Source: CAZWCE01 sp964632505
Lineage (GTDB): Bacteria; Planctomycetota; Planctomycetia; Pirellulales; Thermoguttaceae
Reading direction: 5' to 3'
Assembly (NCBI GenBank): GCA_964632505.1
Contig: CAZWCE010000016.1
Span: forward strand, 1-64,000
DNA length: 64,000 bases
Shown here: positions 29,101 through 35,694 of the stretch, piece by piece
Numbering within the stretch: the stretch's first letter is position 1
Layout of the letters: every line of letters starts with the position of its first letter
Notes under the pieces: model-generated
Database searches by the model: none
What the model was told of the DNA's origin: nothing
Seen by the model: only the letters and a program-made list of their open reading frames with translations
Made by a program: the position numbers and the translations under genes

Positions 29101-29732
29101 CGGTAACCCTGGCCCACCTCGCCCGAAGAGAGCGCCGTGCCGCCCTGGGCCCACCACCAGACGATCTTATGCCCCTGATACAACAGTCCCCGATCGAACA
29201 GGTTCTTCAGGGCCCACCAGACGCTTTCCACATAACTTTGATGGTACGTGACGTAGGCCTCGTCGAGATGGATCCAGAATCCCAGCCGTTCGGTCAGCTC
29301 CTCCCACTGACGGATATACCGGAAGACACTCTCGACGCACTTGTGGATGAACGGCTCCACGCCGTACTCTTCGATCTGCTCCTTCGAGTGGATTCCCAGC
29401 TCTTTGCAGACTTCCACCTCGACCGGCAAACCGTGCGTGTCCCATCCGCCCTTTCGTTCGCACCGGAATCCCCGCATCGTCCGATAGCGGGGGAACAGAT
29501 CCTTGATCGCCCGGGTGATGCAATGGCCGGGATGCGGCATGCCGTTCGCCGTCGGCGGACCTTCATAGAAGACGAACGGTTCGGCCTCGCTTCGCATGTC
29601 GAGCGACTTCTCGTAAATGCGGTTTTCACGCCAGAAATCGAGGATCCCCATCTCGAGCGTCGGAAACGAAACGGAATTTTCTACCGGGCGAAACATCTTG
29701 TCATTGATTCCTTTTACTTGTGTGGACTCCAT
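26196..29732 (-). CDS. ileS: Isoleucyl-tRNA synthetase, long (type 2) form
   Basis: An 1178-residue class I synthetase that charges tRNA-Ile. The HIGH-type motif is in MPHPGHCITRAIKDL and the KMSKS loop is DGQKMSKSLRNY. Features such as GGWDTHGLPVEVEV, CWFDAGSMPFAQW and the long C-terminal extension with repeated KVTLDVDGETVEL-like segments match the IleS2 (eukaryote-like) form, known in other bacteria to be less sensitive to mupirocin. No zinc-ribbon like that of short bacterial IleS is seen at the end. An in-frame ATG at 29696 is an alternative start. It follows the nucleoside phosphorylase gene by 27 bases. Confidence 0.95.
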   Translation of the reverse strand: MESTQVKGINDKMFRPVENSVSFPTLEMGILDFWRENRIYEKSLDMRSEAEPFVFYEGPPTANGMPHPGHCITRAIKDLFPRYRTMRGFRCERKGGWDTHGLPVEVEVCKELGIHSKEQIEEYGVEPFIHKCVESVFRYIRQWEELTERLGFWIHLDEAYVTYHQSYVESVWWALKNLFDRGLLYQGHKIVWWWAQGGTALSSGEVGQGYREVADPSVYVRFPLVEPFDAELPDVDLIVWTTTPWTLPSNQFAAVRSDLEYALVEVSDEDENAEDRKVILASALVEPIAAKMKKKFRVLRTFLGEELLGRRYLPPYGGYYNAYGEMMGELKEGGTEVIAWRIVSADFVTTESGSGIVHQAPAFGEVDFDVLTQQQQRFVEGQGPELICCVAPDGTFYSEQHQGDPEHRWQFVPEEVRGMWVKEADKPLTRMLKDRGLLFHQEQYLHDYPFCWRAKDDPLIQYPRRSWFVRTTALKEQMLENNRRIGWTPEHIRDGRFGNFLESNVDWALSRERYWGTPLPIWVCEETGYTEAVGSYEELLMKPGIDGTEAWEKAKAAHPELADDLKIHKPYIDEVTYDSPKKPGARMRRVSEVIDCWFDAGSMPFAQWGYPHRTGSTERFSLQFPADFISEAIDQTRGWFYSLLAISTLLFGDESSPASEQPLVPKALEENPTPMVPFPHPFRNCIVLGLILGEDGQKMSKSLRNYREPKEIFDRYGADALRWYFYANQTPWTSIRYSEQAIKESMPEFLLRLWNVYGFFVIYANIDRFDPAGKVSYQAFKQDGGQLRPAAFESAERYRPIAERGELDRWILSELHQTIADVADFMDHYDNFNACGRLTAFVDALSNWYVRRSRERFWSSEDSQDKRDAYWTLYECLLTTVKLIAPFTPFIAEEIWRNLAVSVFTTGTRESVHLCDFPESDPSAIDVDLSQRMSLVREIVSLGRNARMGAKLKVRQPLARVEVVLADRTHHDWLLSQTELIRQELNVKEVEFIEQADKYIDYSVVPDFKRLGPRLGKKMPVVKKTLAGADGARLLSELEDRGKVTLDVDGETVELSPEDVQVRLQAKEGWTAAQGPGCVVVLSTEVTEELKIEGYARELVRLIQDRRKELDCRYTDRIAIGVKTSAESIRRALERHGDYIQAETLARNLQEDTLEGTEATEHHLDGEPVALSVAVVED

Positions 29733-29759
29733 GCGAAAAGGGCTTCATGAGGCGTCGCC

Positions 29760-30593
29760 TCATCGGCGGGACGCGTCACGCTGGAGCGTTTTCAAGACGA
29801 CCTTGCTCAAATTCGGTTCCGCGGCGCCCGCGGTGGCGATGATCTCCTCCACATCGGCCGGCTCCAGAGCATCGGGCAAGCAGATGTCGGTGACGATCGA
29901 AAGCCCCAGCACCCGCATTCCGCCATGGACCGCCACGAGCACCTCCGGCACGGTCGACATCCCCACGACATCGGCCCCGATCATCCGGAGGAAACGGTAC
30001 TCCGCCCGGGTCTCCAGGTTTGGTCCGAGTACGGCAACATACACGCCCTTGTGGGCAACGACGTTCTCCAATCGAGCCACTTCCAGTGCATCTTCGACCA
30101 ATACCGGGTCGAACGGACGACACATATCCGGAAAACGGGGTCCGAGGCGATCGTCGTTCACGCCCACCAGCGGATTGACGCCCATCAGATTGATTTGGTC
30201 GTCCAGGACGACGATGTCGCCTTTTTGATAATTCGGGTTCATCCCCCCGCAGGCACTGGAGACGACCAGAAGATCGGCCCCCAACTCCCGCATCACGCGG
30301 ACCGGAAAAGTGATCTGCTGTAGCGAATAGCCTTCGTAGGCGTGCAAACGTCCTTCCATCGCCACCACCGGTCGGCCGTTGAGCTTGCCGAGGACCAACT
30401 GCCCGGTGTGACTGGTCGCCGTCGAAACCGGAAAATGGGGGATTTGGTCGTAAGGGAGAGTACACTCCGCGTCGATCTGCTTGGCCACGCCGCCGAGTCC
30501 CGTCCCGAGGATCATGCCGACCTCCGCCCGGGAATCCCAATCCTGACGAATCCGCTCGACCGCTTCCTGCACTTGATCATAGATCTTCAACAT
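29760..30593 (-). CDS. Purine nucleoside phosphorylase, trimeric (class I) family
   Basis: A 277-residue PNP-family enzyme that cleaves purine nucleosides with phosphate. Landmarks are MILGTGLGGVA (phosphate loop), MEGRLHAYEGYS, VVSSACGGMNPNY, GPNLETRAEYRFLR (base-binding Glu) and GADVVGMSTVPEV. Where human and Bacillus trimeric PNPs have an Asn that reads 6-oxopurines (TN or SN), this protein has SIVTDICLPDAL, an Asp, as in enzymes that accept 6-aminopurines. The ATG at 30593 follows AGAGGT; one residue earlier in the frame is a TTG. It sits between aspS and ileS on the same strand. Confidence 0.92.
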   Translation of the reverse strand: MLKIYDQVQEAVERIRQDWDSRAEVGMILGTGLGGVAKQIDAECTLPYDQIPHFPVSTATSHTGQLVLGKLNGRPVVAMEGRLHAYEGYSLQQITFPVRVMRELGADLLVVSSACGGMNPNYQKGDIVVLDDQINLMGVNPLVGVNDDRLGPRFPDMCRPFDPVLVEDALEVARLENVVAHKGVYVAVLGPNLETRAEYRFLRMIGADVVGMSTVPEVLVAVHGGMRVLGLSIVTDICLPDALEPADVEEIIATAGAAEPNLSKVVLKTLQRDASRR

Positions 30594-30692
30594 CAATTCG
30601 ACCTCTTTTTCAATCCTTTCCCTGCGACGATGCTTTCGGGCGGCTCGTTTCTTCTCGAATGCACGAACTTCGCCGAACCGTCACTTGGGGCC

Positions 30693-32498
30693 TCACAACT
30701 TTTTGTTCTTTTCCTGTTCCTTCGTTTTCGGCAAAACGGTCGATTTGATCGACAACTCCTGCAATTGCTTGGCGTCGACCTCGCCGGGAGCGGCGGTCAT
30801 CAGATCCTGCGCCCGAGCGGTTTTCGGGAAAGCGATACACTCGCGGATGTTGCTCAGTCCGCCGAAGAGCATGACCAGCCGATCGAGCCCGAAGGCGATG
30901 CCGCCGTGAGGAGGGGCTCCGAATTGGAGGGCGTCGAGCAGAAAACCGAACCGTTCGTCGGCCGTCTCCGAATCGATGCCGAGGATGTCGAAGATTTTGC
31001 TCTGGACCTCGGCGTCATGGATACGAATCGTCCCTCCGCCGGCCTCGAAGCCGTTGATCACCAGATCGTAGGCTTTTGCCCGCAACTTGGTGGGGTCGCC
31101 GTCCAGATGGGGAAGATCCTCATCGAGGGGGGCGGTGAAGGGATGGTGCATCGCGGCGAGTCCTCCCTCTTCTTCGTCGCGCTCGAACATCGGGAAGTGC
31201 GTCACCCAGGAGAAGTGCATCTCCCCGGGATCGAACAACTTCAGTTCGGCGCCCAGCCGTCGTCGCAGCCCGTTGAGTGTTTTGCAAGTCACCTCGAATT
31301 GGTCGGCACTGAAGAGGAGAAAATCCCCGGCCTCCGCCTCGAGTCGCTCGGCGATCTGCCGGAGGACTTCCGGCTGGAAGTTTTTAGCGATGGGCCCGGT
31401 CAACTCACCCTCGTCGTCGACCTTGAACCAGGCAAGTCCCTTGGCGCCGAAATCCTCGCGGACCCAATCGGTCATGAGATCGATGTCTTTTCGGGAATAA
31501 CGATCGGCGGCACCCTTGGCGTTGATGCCCCGGACGCGTCCTCCGGAGTCGGCCACCGAACGAAACACGCGGAAATCGACCTGCGCCGCCAGATCGGTCA
31601 GATCGACGATCTCCATGCCGAACCGCAAATCGGGTGCATCGTGACCGAACCGCTCCATCGCCTCGTGATACTCCAGCCGGGGCAGTGGGAGCGTCGGCTC
31701 TTTGCCCAGCACCTCGCGGCACAGCCGGGCGATCATGCCGTCCATGATCTCGATGATGTCGTCCATTTCGACGAACGCCATCTCGAGGTCGACCTGCGTG
31801 AATTCCAACTGCCGGTCGGCCCGTTGGTCCTCGTCGCGAAAACATCGCGCGATCTGGAAATAGCGGTCGAAACCGGCGACCATGAGAATCTGCTTGTAAA
31901 GCTGCGGCGACTGGGGCAGGGCATAGAAATGGTTGGGATAGATTCGGCTGGGAACCAGAAAGTCTCTGGCCCCCTCGGGGGTGCTTCGGCCGAGAATCGG
32001 CGTTTCCACATCGATGAAGCCGAGTTCGTCGAAATAGTCGCGGATGATCTTCGTGACGCGGTGGCGGAGTTCCATCACTTCGAGCATCGCCGGACGACGG
32101 AGGTCGAGATAACGGTGACGCAAGCGGACCTCTTCGGTCGGAACTTCCTGTGCCGTCGGCAAGAGGGGGGGAGTCGACGAGCGGTTCAGCAATCGCAATC
32201 GGTCGGCCCGGACTTCGATCCGGCCGGTGGGGATCTTCGGATTCTCCGTCCCTTCCGGGCGTTCGGCCACTCTGCCGGTCACCATAATCACGTATTCGTT
32301 TCTCAACGTGCGTGCCAGCTTGAACCGTTCCTCGCCGATATCCGGAGAAAAAACCACTTGGGTCTTCCCGTAGCGGTCCCGAACGTCGACAAACAAGACT
32401 CCGCTATGGTCCCGATAGGTGTCGACCCAACCGGAGAGGGTCACGGTTTGATCGATGTGTTCCGGTCTGATTTCTCCACAGGTGTGTGTTCGCAACAA
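30693..32498 (-). CDS. aspS: Aspartyl-tRNA synthetase
   Basis: A class IIb synthetase with N-terminal OB fold (TVTLSGWVDTYRDHSGVLF), motif 2 CFRDEDQRADRQLEFTQ and motif 3 GIAFGLDRLVMLF, plus the bacterial GAD insertion. I place the start at a TTG (32498, or the adjacent TTG at 32495), because AGGGG lies 7 bases upstream and the family begins LRTHTCGE there; this gives 601 residues, close to the E. coli enzyme. The frame is open to an ATG at 32576, but those 26 residues look non-conserved. It is the first gene of a minus-strand run of five. Whether it is of the non-discriminating type cannot be said from sequence alone. Confidence 0.93.
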   Translation of the reverse strand: MLRTHTCGEIRPEHIDQTVTLSGWVDTYRDHSGVLFVDVRDRYGKTQVVFSPDIGEERFKLARTLRNEYVIMVTGRVAERPEGTENPKIPTGRIEVRADRLRLLNRSSTPPLLPTAQEVPTEEVRLRHRYLDLRRPAMLEVMELRHRVTKIIRDYFDELGFIDVETPILGRSTPEGARDFLVPSRIYPNHFYALPQSPQLYKQILMVAGFDRYFQIARCFRDEDQRADRQLEFTQVDLEMAFVEMDDIIEIMDGMIARLCREVLGKEPTLPLPRLEYHEAMERFGHDAPDLRFGMEIVDLTDLAAQVDFRVFRSVADSGGRVRGINAKGAADRYSRKDIDLMTDWVREDFGAKGLAWFKVDDEGELTGPIAKNFQPEVLRQIAERLEAEAGDFLLFSADQFEVTCKTLNGLRRRLGAELKLFDPGEMHFSWVTHFPMFERDEEEGGLAAMHHPFTAPLDEDLPHLDGDPTKLRAKAYDLVINGFEAGGGTIRIHDAEVQSKIFDILGIDSETADERFGFLLDALQFGAPPHGGIAFGLDRLVMLFGGLSNIRECIAFPKTARAQDLMTAAPGEVDAKQLQELSIKSTVLPKTKEQEKNKKL

Positions 32499-32863
32499 GG
32501 CCCGACCCCTTATGAATCCATTTATTTTGATATCAAAAACGTGCTGTTCTAAAAAAACCGAGTGAACGAGGCTCATCGCCGAAATTGATTTCGACGGTGT
32601 CGAACCCGCAAAAAATGGAAGTCTCTATTTTATAGGCTCTCCCCAGATGTGAATAGTCCCGCCCCCGTTTTCCTCGCGCGGCATTTCCCCCAAAAATCGA
32701 CGATCCTTCCAAGGCGCATCCGGCGGACGATCGCCGAACCGGAAGAGGTTGCTCTGGAGATCTGGAGAGAAGTTCGGCAAATCATTTTCCATCTCCTCTT
32801 CTTCCTTGTAAAATGAAAAGGGTTTCTTTTCGTTGATTTCTTTCCCGCGGGGAGAAGAGGACG
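32499..32863. other. Divergent intergenic region upstream of aspS
   Basis: About 365 bases between the aspS start and the recognisable part of the sulfatase-maturase remnant. It should carry the aspS promoter. I see no convincing promoter, RNA structure or gene; the open frames here are fragments without family resemblance. Confidence 0.4.
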
Positions 32864-33389
32864 AACACCCCCCAATGGGCGGAACTCCCGCTGCACGTCA
32901 TCGCCAAACCGATCGGCCCGAAATGCAACTTGCGGTGCCGATACTGTTTTGATCTGGAAAAAGAATCCCTCTATTCGGAGGAGCAGAACCGGGCGATGTC
33001 GGACGAGACGCTCCGGCATTTCACGCGGCGGTATCTCGAGGCCCAATCAAATCGAGTCGATGAAATCGACTTCGCTTTTCAGGGAGGTGAACCCACCCCC
33101 CTGGGAATCGATTTCTTCCACAAGGCCCTCACTTATCAGGAGAAATACTGTCCGCCGGGAAAGCGAATTCAGAACGCGTTTCAAACCAATGGACTTCTGC
33201 TCGACGATGAGAGAGATGACCGAACTGCTGAAGCGGCGACTCCCGCCGGCGAAAATCATGGATCGGACACTTGCCGACGCCGCGTCCCGAAACCCACGAC
33301 GGCCGAATTCCCGGAAAATCGGGCGGAACATGCTTTGCCCCTGCGGTTCCGGAAAAAAATACAAGAACTGCTGCCAACGCAAGAGATAG
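32864..33389 (+). pseudogene. Anaerobic sulfatase-maturating enzyme remnant (radical SAM plus SEC-C tail)
   Basis: The first part encodes the N-terminus of a radical-SAM sulfatase maturase: LPLHVIAKPIGPKCNLRCRYCF carries the CxxxCxxC cluster motif, followed by DLEKESLYSEE, FAFQGGEPTPLGIDFF and NAFQTNGLLLDD. Just after this (33203-33212) the family similarity jumps to a different frame with MREMTELLKRRLPPAKIM and ends in LCPCGSGKKYKNCC, the SEC-C motif that closes planctomycete enzymes of this type. About 250 central residues are missing and the two parts are out of frame. No start codon is present in the N-terminal frame after a stop at 32834. This is a decayed copy with an internal deletion; maturases activate Cys- or Ser-type sulfatases by making formylglycine. 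Confidence 0.85.
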
Positions 33390-33697
33390 TATGATTTTGT
33401 TCCCCTGGAATGCCGAAAAGCTGACCGAGTGACACGCGCACGGGTCGCCCCCCTTCTTCCTCCCCTTCTCTCGAACGAAAACCCTCACGAGGGTGGGGGT
33501 TCGGGCTTGACAACCGCGCGAAATTCCTAATAAATAGTGGGGGAGCGGAATTCATGGTTCAAAACATAAGCCTTCCAATGCCGATCAGCTTGACGACTTC
33601 CGAGCATCGACCGTGAACACTTTCCGACCGTCTTGATCCGTCTTCCCCTTGAAAACTTCCCGAAAGAACAGCCTCAAATGTAGAGGAAGGATAGAAT
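33390..33697. other. Intergenic region with putative promoter
   Basis: About 308 bases between the maturase remnant and the acidic-protein gene. A short hairpin (ACCCTC-AC-GAGGGT, 33481-33494) is followed by a TTGACA-type promoter at 33507. No gene is recognised. Confidence 0.45.
33507..33535 (+). promoter_or_regulatory. Putative promoter upstream of the acidic-protein gene
   Basis: TTGACA (33507-33512) is followed after 17 bases by ATAAAT within the A/T-rich TAATAAATAG. The next gene starts at 33698, implying a leader of about 150 bases. Confidence 0.4.
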
Positions 33698-34087
33698 ATG
33701 TCGCTTCATTCGACTCCTTCGACAAGCTCGTTTTCATGCCCGGCACTGCCCGGGTCCGAGTCGAAAACGCTTCCCCCGACCGTAGCCGCCGACAGTCCCT
33801 GGGAGGACGAATTCGAAGATGATGATTACGATATCGACGAATTCGACGACGACGACTTCGACGACGACTTCGACGATGACTTCGACGATTTACCGGATGA
33901 CGAATTCAGCGATCTCGAGGAAGAGCTTGAAATGGACGAATTCGAGGATGCCGACCTCTTCGAAGATGAATTCGAGGAGGAGATCGACCCGACGGAATTC
34001 GAGGAATTCGATGACCTCGAAACCGATGAGGATACCTTCGACAAGGACGAGGACGAGGACAAGGAAGACGAGAAGTCGGAAGAATAG
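33698..34087 (+). CDS. Highly acidic low-complexity protein
   Basis: A 129-residue protein in which, after about 30 ordinary residues, nearly all of the remainder is Asp, Glu, Phe and a few Leu, in irregular DDDFDDDF-like and EFEE-like runs, ending in EDKEDEKSEE. The ATG at 33698 follows AGGAAGG by about 7 bases, which supports translation. No signal peptide, membrane helix or motif is visible. Regularly placed Phe and Leu in an acidic background resemble disordered acidic tails that bind basic partners or cations, but this is a guess from composition. A DNA-level repeat (GACGACTTC-like) underlies part of it. Confidence 0.7.
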   Translation: MSLHSTPSTSSFSCPALPGSESKTLPPTVAADSPWEDEFEDDDYDIDEFDDDDFDDDFDDDFDDLPDDEFSDLEEELEMDEFEDADLFEDEFEEEIDPTEFEEFDDLETDEDTFDKDEDEDKEDEKSEE

Positions 34088-34200
34088 AATTGGGTGGCGA
34101 TGGTCGTCACATCCCATCCCGATTGGACGAAACGTCACGTGCAAAATTATTTCTTATTTGAGGATGTTCGAGTCATCCTTTTTCGGTGAGGAGAGAAATC

Positions 34201-34941
34201 ATGACCTGCTGTCGCGGTATTCTTGGTGTGTGCTTCCTGCTGGGTTTGTTCCTCTTCCAGCCCGGTTGCCAAAACGGTCCCGCGGAAGACAAGCAGGACG
34301 GCGAAAAAAAACAGCAGCGGTCTGCACAGACAGGCGACCAGCTTGGAAACGAGGATTCGGGAGAGGAATCGGATCCCATCGAGCCGAACGAACCGATCCC
34401 CTACGAAAAGAAAAAAGACGACTCCGCCGGGGAAATCCCCGCCGTCAAGATGACCGCCCAGGGCAGAAAAACCTGCCTCGTCTTTCAGGACGACCCGTTC
34501 CCGACCGGAACTTTGGTCACGCTTGAAGGAAAGTCGGTCGAATTGGAGTCTCTCCTCGGAGAAAAGCTGACGCTCATCGCTTTCTGGACGCGCGGGCAGA
34601 ACCAATTCGCCGAAATGGCGGCCGTTTCTCTCCTGGAGGATCTTCAGCAGGACGTCTACGCCGTCACCCGTCGGCCGGATGTCGCCGTCTTGGCGATCAA
34701 CGAAGGCGACACGGCCGAGTCGATCCGGCAAACCGTGCAGAAAGCGGAAGCGGAATACCCGGTCCTTCAGGATACAAAGGGAACGCTTTTCAAAAAGATC
34801 GCAACCTCTTTCCTTCCAAGGATTTACGCAATTGGACCGAAGGGAAAGATCCTCTGGATGGACATCGAATATTCGGAAGCCACGCGCGACGAATTGCAAT
34901 CGGTCCTGAAGGCGGTCGTCGGCGACCTTGAAACGCCGTAA
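34201..34941 (+). CDS. Thioredoxin-fold lipoprotein lacking the CxxC motif
   Basis: A 246-residue protein with a lipoprotein signal: hydrophobic GILGVCFLLGLFLF followed by QPGCQ, the Cys being a candidate for lipidation. A charged linker to about residue 85 leads to a thioredoxin/TlpA-like domain (GKSVELESLLGEKLTLIAFW, then PRIYAIGPKGKILWMD). Where TlpA proteins have WCxxC, this one has WTRGQNQ, so it cannot be a dithiol oxidoreductase. The ATG at 34201 follows GAGGAGA. The preceding gene is the acidic protein; a bidirectional terminator separates it from rubredoxin. Related peroxiredoxin-like domains without cysteines exist as binding or structural modules. Confidence 0.82.
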   Translation: MTCCRGILGVCFLLGLFLFQPGCQNGPAEDKQDGEKKQQRSAQTGDQLGNEDSGEESDPIEPNEPIPYEKKKDDSAGEIPAVKMTAQGRKTCLVFQDDPFPTGTLVTLEGKSVELESLLGEKLTLIAFWTRGQNQFAEMAAVSLLEDLQQDVYAVTRRPDVAVLAINEGDTAESIRQTVQKAEAEYPVLQDTKGTLFKKIATSFLPRIYAIGPKGKILWMDIEYSEATRDELQSVLKAVVGDLETP

Positions 34942-34990
34942 GCTCGAAAACGCCGCGGTCGGAAACATCTTCCGGGTCGACGGCGCGAAA

Positions 34991-35047
34991 AAAAGGTCAC
35001 CGATCCAGCAGTGAGAATCTCTCTTCACCGAGGATCGATGACCTTTT
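34991..35047. terminator. Bidirectional intrinsic terminator
   Basis: A 16-base inverted repeat with one mismatch: AAAAGGTCACCGATCC (34991-35006) and GGATCGATGACCTTTT (35032-35047). A-run on one side and T-run on the other let it work for both the lipoprotein gene (plus) and rubredoxin (minus), which converge on it. Confidence 0.8.
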
Positions 35048-35091
35048 CACTTATTGTCTCTCAGCTCGAGTTCTCTTCACTCGACCGCGCC

Positions 35092-35256
35092 TCATTCATT
35101 GACGGGCGTGAATTCATCCTTGGGTACGCCGCAAACCGGGCAAACCCAGCTCTCAGGAATATCTTCAAACGGCGTGCCCGGGTCGACGCCTTGATCCGGG
35201 TCACCGGCTTCCGGGTCGTAAACATAATCGCAAGAATTGCATGCATACTTTTGCAT
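35092..35256 (-). CDS. Rubredoxin
   Basis: A 54-residue rubredoxin, a small one-electron carrier with a single Fe bound by four cysteines. Both Cys pairs are present: YACNSCDYVYDP and SWVCPVCGVPKDEF. The ATG at 35256 follows GGAGG and gives the typical length; a longer frame upstream is not needed. It is monocistronic and probably serves oxygen or superoxide detoxification or a similar redox partner; no partner gene is adjacent. Confidence 0.95.
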   Translation of the reverse strand: MQKYACNSCDYVYDPEAGDPDQGVDPGTPFEDIPESWVCPVCGVPKDEFTPVNE

Positions 35257-35694
35257 TTTGAACCTCCAGTTAGAATCATTCCAGAAAACCAATCACGGGA
35301 CGGCGCCCCCGAAAGTCACATTTCACCATGCAAGACAGCGAGGTGACCGTCGGCCTTCTTGTCTTCATGGTGAATCAAAGGCTACATCCTATTCTATTGA
35401 ACAATGTAACGGTTTTCCGGGTCCAAGGGAATCACCCCGGGAAAGAAATCTTGGGAAACCGCTTTTCGCCGCCTCCGGAAAAACCTTCATTTTCCTTATA
35501 TCGCGAATTTTTTATAAATTGCCTTTTCCAGAATCATTTGGCTTTTCGTCGCAGATATGCTATTTTTTGACAATCCTTTCCCAAAAAAATACTGAGAAAC
35601 CGTCATATTTTCAAGCCAACGGCTTCCAAACCGTTCGCCAGCGAAACCGACGACACTGAGCTCGGTCATTTCTTGCGAACAAAGGTCTGACTCC
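35257..35694. other. Divergent intergenic region upstream of the hybrid kinase
   Basis: About 440 bases. It contains an imperfect hairpin region at 35411-35461 (GGTTTTCCGGG facing CCCGGGAAA and GGGAAACC), an A/T-rich stretch at 35495-35520, a putative TTGACA promoter at 35567 and a small perfect hairpin AAGCC-AAC-GGCTT at 35613-35625. No gene is recognised. Confidence 0.45.
35567..35595 (+). promoter_or_regulatory. Putative promoter of the hybrid histidine kinase
   Basis: TTGACA (35567-35572) is followed by a 17-base spacer and TACTGA (35590-35595), a weak -10. The kinase starts at 35695, giving a leader of about 95 bases. Confidence 0.3.

Noticed and set aside
30342..32552. 736-codon open frame antisense to aspS
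   Set aside because: It mirrors the aspS frame; the conceptual protein is rich in His, Arg and Gly without any family motif, while aspS is unmistakable.
33820..33910. Apparent DNA direct repeats that might be read as a repeat array
   Set aside because: They are codon-level repetition of Asp and Phe in the acidic protein, without spacers; not CRISPR.
35411..35461. Possible riboswitch hairpin upstream of the hybrid kinase
   Set aside because: The pairing is imperfect and no known riboswitch core was recognised; noted only as a hairpin in the intergenic entry.
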